Below, piece by piece: positions 1-5,430 of a DNA stretch of 7,334 nucleotides. Source of the stretch: Alphaproteobacteria bacterium UBA2723 (GTDB lineage: Bacteria; Pseudomonadota; Alphaproteobacteria; RF32; CAG-239); assembly GCA_002353835.1 (NCBI GenBank), contig DEKL01000022.1:1-7334 (forward strand), written 5' to 3'. A model generated the notes under the pieces. That model saw only the letters and a program-made list of their open reading frames with translations, did not search any database and was not told the DNA's origin. Within the stretch, counting starts at the first letter, position 1. Each line of letters starts with the position of its first letter. The position numbers were made by a program, and so were the translations under genes.

Positions 1-158
1 AATGTTGTTGATTCTCTTATAATAAGCGGGCTGTCTTGGGTGGGAACATAGTCATTGATGACATTTGAAACAACCGTGGTAACGGCTTCGCGCACCCTTA
101 AATCCATATTTAGGGCGGGAGTTCCTTCGTTTTTTTCAGGCTCTGTCGGTTTTGGCAT
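1..158 (-). CDS. Unrecognised protein, N-terminal fragment (runs off left edge)
   Basis: The minus strand is open from an ATG at 158-156 to the window edge, giving 52 complete codons. The protein begins MPKPTEPEKNEGTPALNMDL and continues with a mixed Val/Ala/Thr-rich stretch (about residues 21-37, VREAVTTVVSNVINDY). The first 15 residues are polar and Pro/Glu/Lys-rich, with no signal peptide or membrane segment visible. The start is supported by a GGGAG ribosome binding site at 170-166, seven bases upstream, and by a sigma-70 promoter (-35 ATGACA, -10 TATAAT, 17-bp spacer) just before it. This arrangement matches the other minus-strand genes here. I do not recognise the family, and too little is present to propose a function. 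It is transcribed divergently from the UPF0260-like gene at 323. Confidence 0.6.
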   Translation of the reverse strand, partial: MPKPTEPEKNEGTPALNMDLRVREAVTTVVSNVINDYVPTQDSPLIIRESTT

Positions 159-185
159 CTCTTTTCTCCCTTATCATATATTATC

Positions 186-214
186 ATTATAGCATATTTT
201 AAAGGGTTTGTCAT
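186..214 (-). promoter_or_regulatory. Sigma-70 promoter for the left-edge partial gene
   Basis: Read on the minus strand, ATGACA (214-209, five of six to the -35 consensus) is followed after exactly 17 bp by a perfect TATAAT -10 (191-186). The predicted transcription start is near 179, giving a leader of about 20 nt that contains the GGGAG ribosome binding site. Confidence 0.65.
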
Positions 215-272
215 TATTTTTAGGATAGATACATACAGAAATATTGCCCTAAATTAAGTGGTTACAAAAGGC

Positions 273-301
273 TTGTTTTTAAAGATGAGTTGTGTTATAA
301 A
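273..301 (+). promoter_or_regulatory. Probable promoter for the UPF0260-like gene
   Basis: TTGTTT (273-278) and TATAAA (296-301) are separated by 17 bp. The -10 matches five of six and the -35 only three of six. The predicted start near 308 leaves a leader of only about 15 nt without a Shine-Dalgarno sequence, so translation may be nearly leaderless. Confidence 0.45.
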
Positions 302-322
302 CGGTTTATCTAAATAAATTTT

Positions 323-850
323 ATGGTTATGAATTTTTATGAAAAGCCGCTCTCGGAACTCACTGCCGAGGAATGGGAGCAAATTTGTATGAAGTGTGGA
401 AAATGCTGCATGTGTAAATATTCGGAAGGTGATGTTATTCATTTTTCTAATTACATGTGTCGGTTTTTTGACGTTAAAAAGTGTCGTTGTTCTTGCTACA
501 ACAAACGCTTTGAGATGGCTGAAGATGATTGCAAGAAGGTTACTCTTGATTTGCTTGAAGAGGAGATTTATCTCTTACCGCCGTCTTGTGCTTATCGCTC
601 GCTTTATGAGGGGCGCGGATTGCCGGCTTATCATCCGTTGCTGACCAAAGATGCAAAATCTGTGGAGAAAGCAGGGGAGAGTGTTAAAACTTTGGCGGTT
701 GTTTCGGAAAACGGGTTGGAAGAAACGTTAGAAAAAGCTTTGCACAAAGCGGTAGAAAACCATTGGAGCGAGAAACGACTTATGCGAAAAGTTTCGCAAA
801 TTGAGGAGAAATTCAAGTTGCATTGGATTTTCAGTTATCAGATGACATGA
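323..850 (+). CDS. UPF0260/YcgN-like cysteine-cluster protein
   Basis: This 175-residue soluble protein resembles the UPF0260 (YcgN) family, a branch of the CxxCxxCC proteins presumed to bind zinc or an iron-sulfur cluster. The precise function of the family is not established. The family-like opening FYEKPLSELTAEEWEQIC (5-22) leads into the cluster C22-x2-C25-x2-C28-C29, followed by C31, C46, a C54-x-C56-x-C58 group with Y59 and R62-F63 (compare the family's CxCxxYxxRF), C70, and an LPPSCAYR block at 85-92. GLPAYHPLL at 99-107 matches the conserved 'LPAWHPLL' segment of YcgN. The tail (about 134-175) is charged and longer than in the E. coli protein of roughly 150 residues. The ATG at 323 is used; an ATG two codons later (329) is equally possible because neither has a visible ribosome binding site. 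The gene is monocistronic and ends in a strong terminator. I leave the symbol blank, since ycgN is an enterobacterial name. Confidence 0.88.
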   Translation: MVMNFYEKPLSELTAEEWEQICMKCGKCCMCKYSEGDVIHFSNYMCRFFDVKKCRCSCYNKRFEMAEDDCKKVTLDLLEEEIYLLPPSCAYRSLYEGRGLPAYHPLLTKDAKSVEKAGESVKTLAVVSENGLEETLEKALHKAVENHWSEKRLMRKVSQIEEKFKLHWIFSYQMT

Positions 851-853
851 CAC

Positions 854-883
854 AAAAAAACGGCTTTTAACAGCCGTTTTTTT
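854..883. terminator. Bidirectional intrinsic terminator
   Basis: AAAAAAACGGC (854-864) pairs perfectly with GCCGTTTTTTT (873-883) around an 8-nt loop. The stem carries T runs on both strands. It lies 3 bp after the stop of the UPF0260-like gene and 14 bp beyond the stop of the convergent lysozyme gene, so it probably ends both transcripts. Confidence 0.9.
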
Positions 884-897
884 GTTGTTAGAGGGGG

Positions 898-2199
898 TTA
901 AGCTCGGCTTGTTCCACCTCGTCTTACGTTATTATATGCGAGTTTGTTCTGTTTATTGTATTTCAATGGTAATCCGGCTAAAGTACGTGCCGCATCAACG
1001 GTATCTTTTTTGATTTCGTTACCGGCATTAACTTTGCTTACAACTTGAGCCATTGTTTTTGTATTGGCAAAACGTCCGGAGTTACCTCTATTAAATACCG
1101 TGTGTAATGTTGCCATTTGTACCGGTAACGGATAGGTATCAATACTTTTAACATTTCGCTTGGTTTCATTGTAAATGCTCTTAAAGTCTGAATTAAATGT
1201 TTCTCTCATACCATTTTCATTTAAGTAACCTTTTGTCATTTGCTGAGATGTTAAATTCCATCCGGCACCCGGAATACGATCTGCCCCAAGTCTTGTTTGA
1301 GCTAAAGCTTGTTCCTTAGAATAACCTTTTCTTCTCAGCTCTTTTACCTTCTTTAATTCATCTCTTAAAAATCTGTATTGAATTTCTTTTTCGGCTTGTG
1401 TCATCGGAACATCTTTGCCACCGACTTTTTTAGTAAGCGGTAAGTCCAAAAACTTTTTGTGATAGTGTTCACTGTCTAAATTGCTGTATGGTAAAACCAA
1501 GTGTCCGACACCGATAGTCGGATTTAAGTTGCAATCCAGATAGAAATTTGTATATTTAGCTTCGTATTTGGCAAAGTTTTGATAAGCTTGTGTTTCCAAA
1601 TCTTTATATCCCTTTGCCGGATCCGTACTTAAAGTAACTTTATCAACGGTAATGGTGGTGCCGGAAACAGACGGCATACCCAATTGTTCTTGTATTGTCG
1701 GAACGTCGTCTTTCTTCTTTTTTTGTTCTTTTGCAGGAGCTTTCTTTTCTTCTTTCTTCTTGTCTGCTTTGGCTGTAAGGCGACTTTGCTTTTCTTCAGC
1801 TTTCTTTTGTTCTTCTTTCTTCTTGGCGGCGGCTAAATCTCTCTTGCCGGAGTTAATTTCATCAGCTTCTCTTCTGGCATCATCAATTTTTGCTTTAGCG
1901 ATGGCATTATCTACCTTAAGCGCGCTTCTTTCACCGACAATTTTGGCGATTTTATCGGATGAAATATCTTTATCTACAAAATGCAATATCGCGGCTTTGG
2001 AGTTTTTATATCCTTCGCCGATGGCTTTCATCAAATCTGTCGGATGAGTCATCGCTTTTTGCATAATGGTGTATGCATAAGGACCATATTTGTATTGAAA
2101 TTCTTTAAGCTGGGTTTTGGATAATCCCAATTTTGCAGCCCAGGCTTCCATTCTGGCGTTCTTGGCGTCATCACTTAAGGTTTTTCTTGTCGTACTCAT
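898..2199 (-). CDS. Glycoside hydrolase family 24 (T4-type) lysozyme with long helical N-terminal region
   Basis: The predicted 433-residue protein should cleave the beta-1,4 bond between N-acetylmuramate and N-acetylglucosamine in peptidoglycan. The C-terminal half is a T4-lysozyme-like domain (about 205-425). E213, D222 and T228 are spaced +9 and +6 exactly as E11, D20 and T26 of T4 lysozyme, and TIGVGH (228-233) matches the T4 'TIGIGH' segment. A second conserved helix, MATLHTVFNRGNSGRF (362-377), corresponds to T4 'ALINMVFQMGETG'. An insertion of about 100 residues after the active-site strand makes the domain larger than T4 lysozyme (164 residues). Residues 1-120 look helical and soluble; residues 121-165 are a Lys/Glu/Ala-rich, probably coiled or flexible linker. 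No signal peptide or membrane segment is seen, so the route to the wall is unknown. The start at 2199 is chosen because GGGAG lies at 2211-2207 and the promoter lies upstream; the in-frame ATG at 2265 falls inside the -35 box. No holin or other phage gene is adjacent. Confidence 0.85.
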   Translation of the reverse strand: MSTTRKTLSDDAKNARMEAWAAKLGLSKTQLKEFQYKYGPYAYTIMQKAMTHPTDLMKAIGEGYKNSKAAILHFVDKDISSDKIAKIVGERSALKVDNAIAKAKIDDARREADEINSGKRDLAAAKKKEEQKKAEEKQSRLTAKADKKKEEKKAPAKEQKKKKDDVPTIQEQLGMPSVSGTTITVDKVTLSTDPAKGYKDLETQAYQNFAKYEAKYTNFYLDCNLNPTIGVGHLVLPYSNLDSEHYHKKFLDLPLTKKVGGKDVPMTQAEKEIQYRFLRDELKKVKELRRKGYSKEQALAQTRLGADRIPGAGWNLTSQQMTKGYLNENGMRETFNSDFKSIYNETKRNVKSIDTYPLPVQMATLHTVFNRGNSGRFANTKTMAQVVSKVNAGNEIKKDTVDAARTLAGLPLKYNKQNKLAYNNVRRGGTSRA

Positions 2200-2206
2200 G
2201 GTTTTT

Positions 2207-2211
2207 CTCCC
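2207..2211 (-). promoter_or_regulatory. Ribosome binding site fixing the lysozyme start
   Basis: GGGAG on the minus strand sits seven bases before the ATG at 2199. This favours the 433-residue product over a start 22 codons upstream. Confidence 0.8.
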
Positions 2212-2236
2212 ATAAAAATATTCTTTATATGGTCTT

Positions 2237-2265
2237 ATTGTATCATTTTTTTTAAAGGCTGTCAA
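2237..2265 (-). promoter_or_regulatory. Near-consensus sigma-70 promoter for the lysozyme gene
   Basis: Read on the minus strand, a perfect TTGACA (2265-2260) and TACAAT (2242-2237) are separated by 17 bp, with an A tract in the spacer. Transcription should begin near 2230, leaving a leader of about 31 nt. The strength of the match suggests constitutive expression unless a repressor acts here; I see no obvious operator. Confidence 0.8.
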
Positions 2266-2301
2266 GCCGATTCGAAATAGGGTATTTGAGGGGGAAATTC
2301 T

Positions 2302-2369
2302 TGGGGTGCTACCCGCACGGGGGTACTTCCCGCACGGGGGTACTTCCCGTACTGGGGTGCTGCCCGCAC
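2302..2369. repeat. Four tandem 17-bp GC-rich units
   Basis: Four contiguous 17-bp units start at 2302, 2319, 2336 and 2353. Units 1 and 4 are nearly identical (TGGGGTGCTACCCGCAC type), as are units 2 and 3 (GGGGGTACTTCCCGCAC type), an A-B-B-A order. The block is far more GC-rich than the surrounding DNA and runs on into a G/C-rich stretch at 2370-2387. Read on the minus strand, each unit has the form GTRC-GGGNA-GYAC-CCCCM and can fold as a 4-bp micro-hairpin. The block lies in the 3' untranslated region of the gene at 2397-3647, upstream of the lysozyme promoter. No spacers separate the units, so it is not a CRISPR array. Confidence 0.85.
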
Positions 2370-2396
2370 GGGGGGCGGGGCACAGCCAACACTACG

Positions 2397-3647
2397 CTAA
2401 TCAAAAGTGGCAAATTGAACGTTGGCGGCATAGCTGTCGCGCAGTATATTTTCTTTGCCGTATCTTTCTATATGAAGTTTTAAAGCAATACCCATGCGAT
2501 AAGCCTGAAATAAATTCCAATGGTCTTTAGGCGTATTGGCGGCAAGCATTCGGGTATTCGGTAATTTGCCGTAACCCTCTCCATTTTGCTTGGCGGCATG
2601 CTTAATCCCGTTGATGATAACGTTATTGGCAAATGATTGTATTTTTTTGGCGGCTTTGCTCATATCATTCGTCGGTTCAAAACCGATAAAATCATGCTCG
2701 CCTAAGCTTTTCTTTCCCTCATCCGGCCACGGTTCCATTAAATCTTGCCAACCGTTAATCTTTCTGCAAATGTATTTTATTTCGTTTCCTTCAACACCGG
2801 CTTTGTTAAACTGCGTGCAATAGAAAATATTGCCTTGCCCTTTGTCCCACCACAAATACCCGAAATCCGGACAACTGTGCGCATACATATTTAAATATTC
2901 TTTGGCGTAATTGTTGTGCTTGGTTAATAAATCTGTCGCTGACGAAAAGCTTATCATTCTTGACTTGGTAATTCCTATCGGGCATGATGGCGAATAAGCA
3001 ACCGATAACATTTGGCTTTGGATGAAATCGCGCTGTTTTTCGTCATACATTAAATTTGTCATGCGGCCATCCATGTATTGCTCTAATTTAATCATGGTGT
3101 GTCCGCCCCAACAATAGGGTACAAATATCGCTTTACTGATGTTTCTTAAGGCTTGTGCTTCCGGTAAACGGATAGCCCCGTCATTGGCAGAAATTCGGTT
3201 TTCAATGACAGCTTTATAAATATCCTTAACATAATTCGGCATGGTAATTTCTTCCTGTTCTTTTGCCGACATTCTTCCTAACAGGCGATAAGCTTCATCC
3301 GGATTGTTTTGCATTAGCAGCATAATGTGTTTGGCGGTTTCCTTATCATAATATTTGCCGAAATCACAAACCGCCATTACCGGACGTACCTTTATTCCTT
3401 TTAATTTCTGGTTATTGTTAACAAAGGCTGTGATACGTTTTATGATACCGTTGCAGGCTTTTAAGTTTGCACTGCGGCTGACGGTGCCGGGGAGACCGAC
3501 AACGACAATCTCATCAGGCTTTATATCGGTAACGGTTTTGATACCGTAGGGGTGTTCGGCAGATTTTTCGCAACGTTCAATCAATATCGCGCAGCTTTGA
3601 CCGTTGGCTTTTTCAATGGCATTACTTAAGGATATTTCCGGGTTCAT
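2397..3647 (-). CDS. Uncharacterised 416-residue protein
   Basis: I do not recognise this family. The predicted product is soluble, with no signal peptide or transmembrane segment. It has alternating predicted strands and helices consistent with an alpha/beta fold: a hydrophobic strand ending in a Gly turn, EIVVVGLPGT (46-55); a second strand VRPVMAVCDFGKYYD (87-101); and FVPYCWGGHTM (175-185). The last slightly resembles the G-x-C-x-G-G nucleophile elbow of dienelactone hydrolases but lacks the first Gly, so this is only a hint. The C-terminal half is rich in Tyr, Trp and Cys, including DFGYLWWDKGQGNIFYC at 261-277. The start at 3647 is preferred over an ATG four codons upstream (3659) because GGAG lies six bases before it. 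The gene is monocistronic, with its own promoter and an unusual leader hairpin. No T-tailed terminator follows; GC-rich tandem repeats lie downstream. It is divergent from rpsF. Confidence 0.82.
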   Translation of the reverse strand: MNPEISLSNAIEKANGQSCAILIERCEKSAEHPYGIKTVTDIKPDEIVVVGLPGTVSRSANLKACNGIIKRITAFVNNNQKLKGIKVRPVMAVCDFGKYYDKETAKHIMLLMQNNPDEAYRLLGRMSAKEQEEITMPNYVKDIYKAVIENRISANDGAIRLPEAQALRNISKAIFVPYCWGGHTMIKLEQYMDGRMTNLMYDEKQRDFIQSQMLSVAYSPSCPIGITKSRMISFSSATDLLTKHNNYAKEYLNMYAHSCPDFGYLWWDKGQGNIFYCTQFNKAGVEGNEIKYICRKINGWQDLMEPWPDEGKKSLGEHDFIGFEPTNDMSKAAKKIQSFANNVIINGIKHAAKQNGEGYGKLPNTRMLAANTPKDHWNLFQAYRMGIALKLHIERYGKENILRDSYAANVQFATFD

Positions 3648-3653
3648 TTGTTT

Positions 3654-3672
3654 CTCCATATCAAAATATGGA
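3654..3672 (-). promoter_or_regulatory. Inverted repeat overlapping ribosome binding site of the 416-residue gene
   Basis: TCCATAT (3655-3661) and ATATGGA (3666-3672) are perfect 7-bp arms around a 4-nt spacer. In the minus-strand transcript the 3' arm contains GGA of the GGAG ribosome binding site (3657-3654). The predicted transcription start (about 3671) lies at the outer edge of the 5' arm, so the mRNA would begin with this hairpin. It could limit translation, protect the 5' end, or be a repressor operator in DNA. Confidence 0.6.
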
Positions 3673-3677
3673 CAAAC

Positions 3678-3704
3678 CTTATATTATTTCGGAAAATTTG
3701 TCAA
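3678..3704 (-). promoter_or_regulatory. Sigma-70 promoter for the 416-residue gene
   Basis: On the minus strand, a perfect TTGACA (3704-3699) is followed after 15 bp by TATAAG (3683-3678). The spacer is shorter than the usual 16-18 bp, which may weaken the promoter. The predicted start near 3671 gives a leader of about 24 nt. Confidence 0.6.
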
Positions 3705-3733
3705 TATCTATTTGGCTGAAGCGAAGAAAATGC

Positions 3734-3761
3734 TTGCAATTTAAAATTTGCGGTTTATAGT
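3734..3761 (+). promoter_or_regulatory. Candidate promoter for the rpsF operon
   Basis: TTGCAA (3734-3739, four of six) and TATAGT (3756-3761, five of six) are separated by 16 bp. The predicted start near 3768 leaves a leader of about 110 nt before rpsF, long for this window and room for a regulatory structure. Other A/T-rich -10-like hexamers (for example TAATAT at 3786) have no matching -35. Confidence 0.45.
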
Positions 3762-3814
3762 GCCTCTTGTCCTTGCTGTAAGGGGTAATATACCTTTTGC
3801 GGCTATACATTGTT

Positions 3815-3842
3815 GTGTTGGTGAATTTATTTTCGCTAACAC
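3815..3842 (+). promoter_or_regulatory. Stem-loop in the rpsF leader
   Basis: GTGTTGGTGA (3815-3824) pairs along its full length with TCGCTAACAC (3833-3842) around an 8-nt A/T loop, using two G-U pairs. Those G-U pairs exist only in the plus-strand RNA, which points to an RNA element. It lies 22 bases before the ribosome binding site. Autoregulation by S6:S18 through rpsF leaders is known in other bacteria, but the CCG loop motif described there is not apparent, so any such role is speculative. Confidence 0.5.
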
Positions 3843-3879
3843 GTTGTTTTTGTTGAGAATCCATAAGGAGTTTTTATAT

Positions 3880-4224
3880 ATGACTAAATACGAAAGCATG
3901 TTAATTGCCCGTCAGGATCTCGGTCAATCTCAAGTTAATGACATTGTGGCTACTTTGTCTGATGCCATTAAAAAAGAGGGCGGAGAAGTTGTTAATGTTG
4001 ACAACTGGGGCTTAAAAAACCTGGCATATCGCATTAAAAAGAACCGCAAAGGTTACTATGTTGTTTTGAATATTTCCGCTCCGGCGAATGCTATCTTTGA
4101 ATATGAGCGCTTGGCTCGTTTGAACGAAGATATTATCCGCTTTATGACGGTTAAAGTTGATGAATTTAATACAGCTTCCGCTTCTTCTGATGAAGCTTCG
4201 GCTGCTGAAGAAACCGCTAACTAA
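3880..4224 (+). CDS. rpsF: Small-subunit ribosomal protein bS6
   Basis: The 114-residue product is ribosomal protein S6, which binds 16S rRNA in the platform of the 30S subunit as a heterodimer with S18. The opening MTKYESMLIARQDL matches the S6 'YE..(V/I)..P.L' strand, and NVDNWGLKNLAYRIKKNRKGYYVVLNI at about 40-67 is the highly conserved core (W-G-x-[KR]-x-L-A-Y-x-I, then G-Y-Y). The C-terminal tail (about 99-114) is Ser/Ala/Glu-rich, as is common. The ATG at 3880 is chosen because AAGGAG lies at 3865-3870, nine bases upstream, and because S6 begins at this Met; the open frame extending to 3748 is not family-like. It is the first gene of a three-gene operon. The stop TAA overlaps the ribosome binding site of rpsR (TAAGGAG), implying translational coupling. 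Confidence 0.97.
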   Translation: MTKYESMLIARQDLGQSQVNDIVATLSDAIKKEGGEVVNVDNWGLKNLAYRIKKNRKGYYVVLNISAPANAIFEYERLARLNEDIIRFMTVKVDEFNTASASSDEASAAEETAN

Positions 4225-4236
4225 GGAGTACGAATT

Positions 4237-4455
4237 ATGGCTAAACAAGGATTTTTTAAGAAAAAGAATTTGAGCGATAATCAAGAATTCAAAATTGATT
4301 ACAAAGACGTTAAGTTTTTGTCTCGCTATATTTCGGAAAAAGGCAAAATTATGCCGAGCCGTATTACAAACGTAACCGCCAAAACACAGAGAGAAATTGC
4401 TCGCGCCGTTAAACGCGCTCGCTTTGTTGCTCTTCTGCCGTATGTGGCTAACTAA
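4237..4455 (+). CDS. rpsR: Small-subunit ribosomal protein bS18
   Basis: The 72-residue product is ribosomal protein S18, the partner of S6 on the 30S platform. The diagnostic segment [26 protein letters not shown] (about 20-45) is the S18 'DYKD...L..Y.(S/T)E.GKI.P.R.T' signature. The helix [21 protein letters not shown] (about 49-69) is the conserved rRNA-binding end. No zinc-ribbon cysteines are present, as in many C-minus S18 proteins. The 12-base gap from rpsF carries AAGGAG overlapping the rpsF stop. The gap to rplI repeats the same CTAAGGAGTA junction. Length is normal for the family. Confidence 0.97.
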   Translation: MAKQGFFKKKNLSDNQEFKIDYKDVKFLSRYISEKGKIMPSRITNVTAKTQREIARAVKRARFVALLPYVAN

Positions 4456-4467
4456 GGAGTAAGGCTC

Positions 4468-5124
4468 ATGGAAATCATTCTTTTGGAACACATTGCCAAA
4501 TTAGGCAAAATGGGCGATAAAGTAAACGTTAAGAGCGGTTATGCTCGTAACTATTTGTTGCCTCAGAAGAAAGCTTTGCGTGCAACAGAGGCTAATATTG
4601 CTTATTTTGAAAAGCAACGCGCTGAGTTGGAAGCTCATAATAAGGCTTTATTTGATGATGCCAATAAGAAAGCTGAAGAACTTAAAGGCTTTAGCGCTGT
4701 TTTGGTTCGTCAAGCCGCTGAAACAGGTCAACTCTATGGTTCTGTTACCATTCGTGATATTGCTGCTGCAATTAACGAGTCCGGTGTGGCTTTAGAGCGT
4801 CGTTTTGTTTCTTTGGATAAGCCGATTAAATACTTGGGTATTTATCCGGTTAAACTTTCTTTACACCCTGAAGTTTCTCAGACTATTCTTGTTAATGTTG
4901 CAAGATCTCAAGATGAAGCTAAAAAACAGGCTAAGGCTTATAATAACGAAACAACAGCCGTAGCTAAGGAAGAAACTGTTGCTGAGGCTAAGGCTGAAGA
5001 AGCTAAAGCTGAAACAAAGTCTAAATCTAAGGCTAAGGCAAAGGTTGAGGCTGAAGCTAAGGCTGAAGAAGCTCCGGCTGAAGCACCGAAGAAACGCGGT
5101 CGTCCGAAGAAGACAGCAGAATAG
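4468..5124 (+). CDS. rplI: Large-subunit ribosomal protein bL9 with charged C-terminal extension
   Basis: The product is ribosomal protein L9, which binds 23S rRNA at the base of the L1 stalk and helps maintain reading frame. The N-domain is clear: MEIILLEHIAKLGKMGDKVNVKSGYARNYLLP at 1-32 contains the L9 signature G-x2-G-x4-V-x2-G-Y-x-R-N-[FY]-L-x-P. The connecting helix (about 40-75) and the C-domain (about 76-148, with AAETGQLYGSVT at 83-94) follow. At 218 residues it exceeds the usual length of about 150. Residues from about 150 on form an Ala/Lys/Glu-rich low-complexity tail ending in KKRGRPKK (208-215), an AT-hook-like core that may bind nucleic acid. Such tails occur in several alphaproteobacterial L9 proteins. 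The ribosome binding site AAGGAG overlaps the rpsR stop. The stop TAG abuts a large imperfect palindrome, and an intrinsic terminator follows at 5253. Confidence 0.96.
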   Translation: MEIILLEHIAKLGKMGDKVNVKSGYARNYLLPQKKALRATEANIAYFEKQRAELEAHNKALFDDANKKAEELKGFSAVLVRQAAETGQLYGSVTIRDIAAAINESGVALERRFVSLDKPIKYLGIYPVKLSLHPEVSQTILVNVARSQDEAKKQAKAYNNETTAVAKEETVAEAKAEEAKAETKSKSKAKAKVEAEAKAEEAPAEAPKKRGRPKKTAE

Positions 5125-5243
5125 GGACGTGCTGAAGTACTGTCAAATCGCTGAATGGAAGCCTGTCCCTAAATGCTCACGTACCTCTTAAGTACGCTCC
5201 GCTTTAGGGCAGGACATTCAACGATAGCACAGCACTTTATCCC
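5124..5243 (+). repeat. Long imperfect palindrome in the rplI 3' untranslated region
   Basis: Paired blocks nest around a 7-nt loop: GGGA (5124-5127) with TCCC (5240-5243); GTGCTG (5129-5134) with CAGCAC (5230-5235); TCGCTGAATG (5148-5157) with CATTCAACGA (5215-5224); CCTGTCCCTAAA (5162-5173) with TTTAGGGCAGG (5203-5213), one bulge; and CGTAC (5180-5184) with GTACG (5192-5196). About 36 pairs form in 120 nt. It starts at the last base of the rplI stop codon and precedes the terminator. It resembles a miniature inverted-repeat or palindromic intergenic element but could also be a functional RNA structure. No coding frame fits. Confidence 0.7.
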
Positions 5244-5252
5244 ACCCATTGC

Positions 5253-5290
5253 AAAAATCGCTCTCGGTTGAGGGCGGTTTTTTGTTTTTT
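5253..5290 (+). terminator. Intrinsic terminator of the rpsF-rpsR-rplI operon
   Basis: AAAAATCGCTCTC (5253-5265) pairs with GAGGGCGGTTTTT (5270-5282) around a GGTT loop, a 13-bp stem with two wobble pairs on the plus-strand RNA. The T-rich tail continues to 5290. Confidence 0.88.
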
Positions 5291-5430
5291 TATTTTAAGT
5301 TCAGCATGACGCGGTGTGGACAGTATGAGGCGGGCAAAAGTTATCCATAGCCGCGTGAGCAATCTATAAGCTCATACGCGTGCTGTAGAGAATTTTTTTG
5401 TATCGTGTTTTTTTTAATGAAATGGGGCGT

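Noticed and set aside
1652..2047. Plus-strand open frame of 131 codons, Phe/Ser-rich
   Set aside because: It is the antisense shadow of the Lys/Glu-rich linker of the lysozyme gene.
2200..2265. Upstream ATG extending the lysozyme by 22 codons
   Set aside because: It lies inside the -35 box of a near-consensus promoter, and the downstream ATG has a well-placed GGGAG.
2302..2369. CRISPR array
   Set aside because: The units are contiguous 17-mers with no unique spacers, and no cas gene is present.
2286..2530. Two overlapping plus-strand open frames with Gly/Pro/Cys-rich repeats
   Set aside because: They arise from translating the 17-bp GC-rich repeats and then run antisense into the 416-residue gene; no ribosome binding site or family resemblance.
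3679..3864. Minus-strand open frame between the 416-residue gene and rpsF
   Set aside because: It spans the promoter of the 416-residue gene, has no ribosome binding site and encodes no recognisable protein.
3748..3879. N-terminal extension of rpsF
   Set aside because: The extra residues do not belong to S6, and AAGGAG precedes the ATG at 3880.
5316..5349. DnaA boxes / replication origin
   Set aside because: TTATCCATA (5341-5349) has one mismatch and TGTGGACAG (5316-5324) two; only two poor sites, no dnaA or dnaN, and no typical box cluster.
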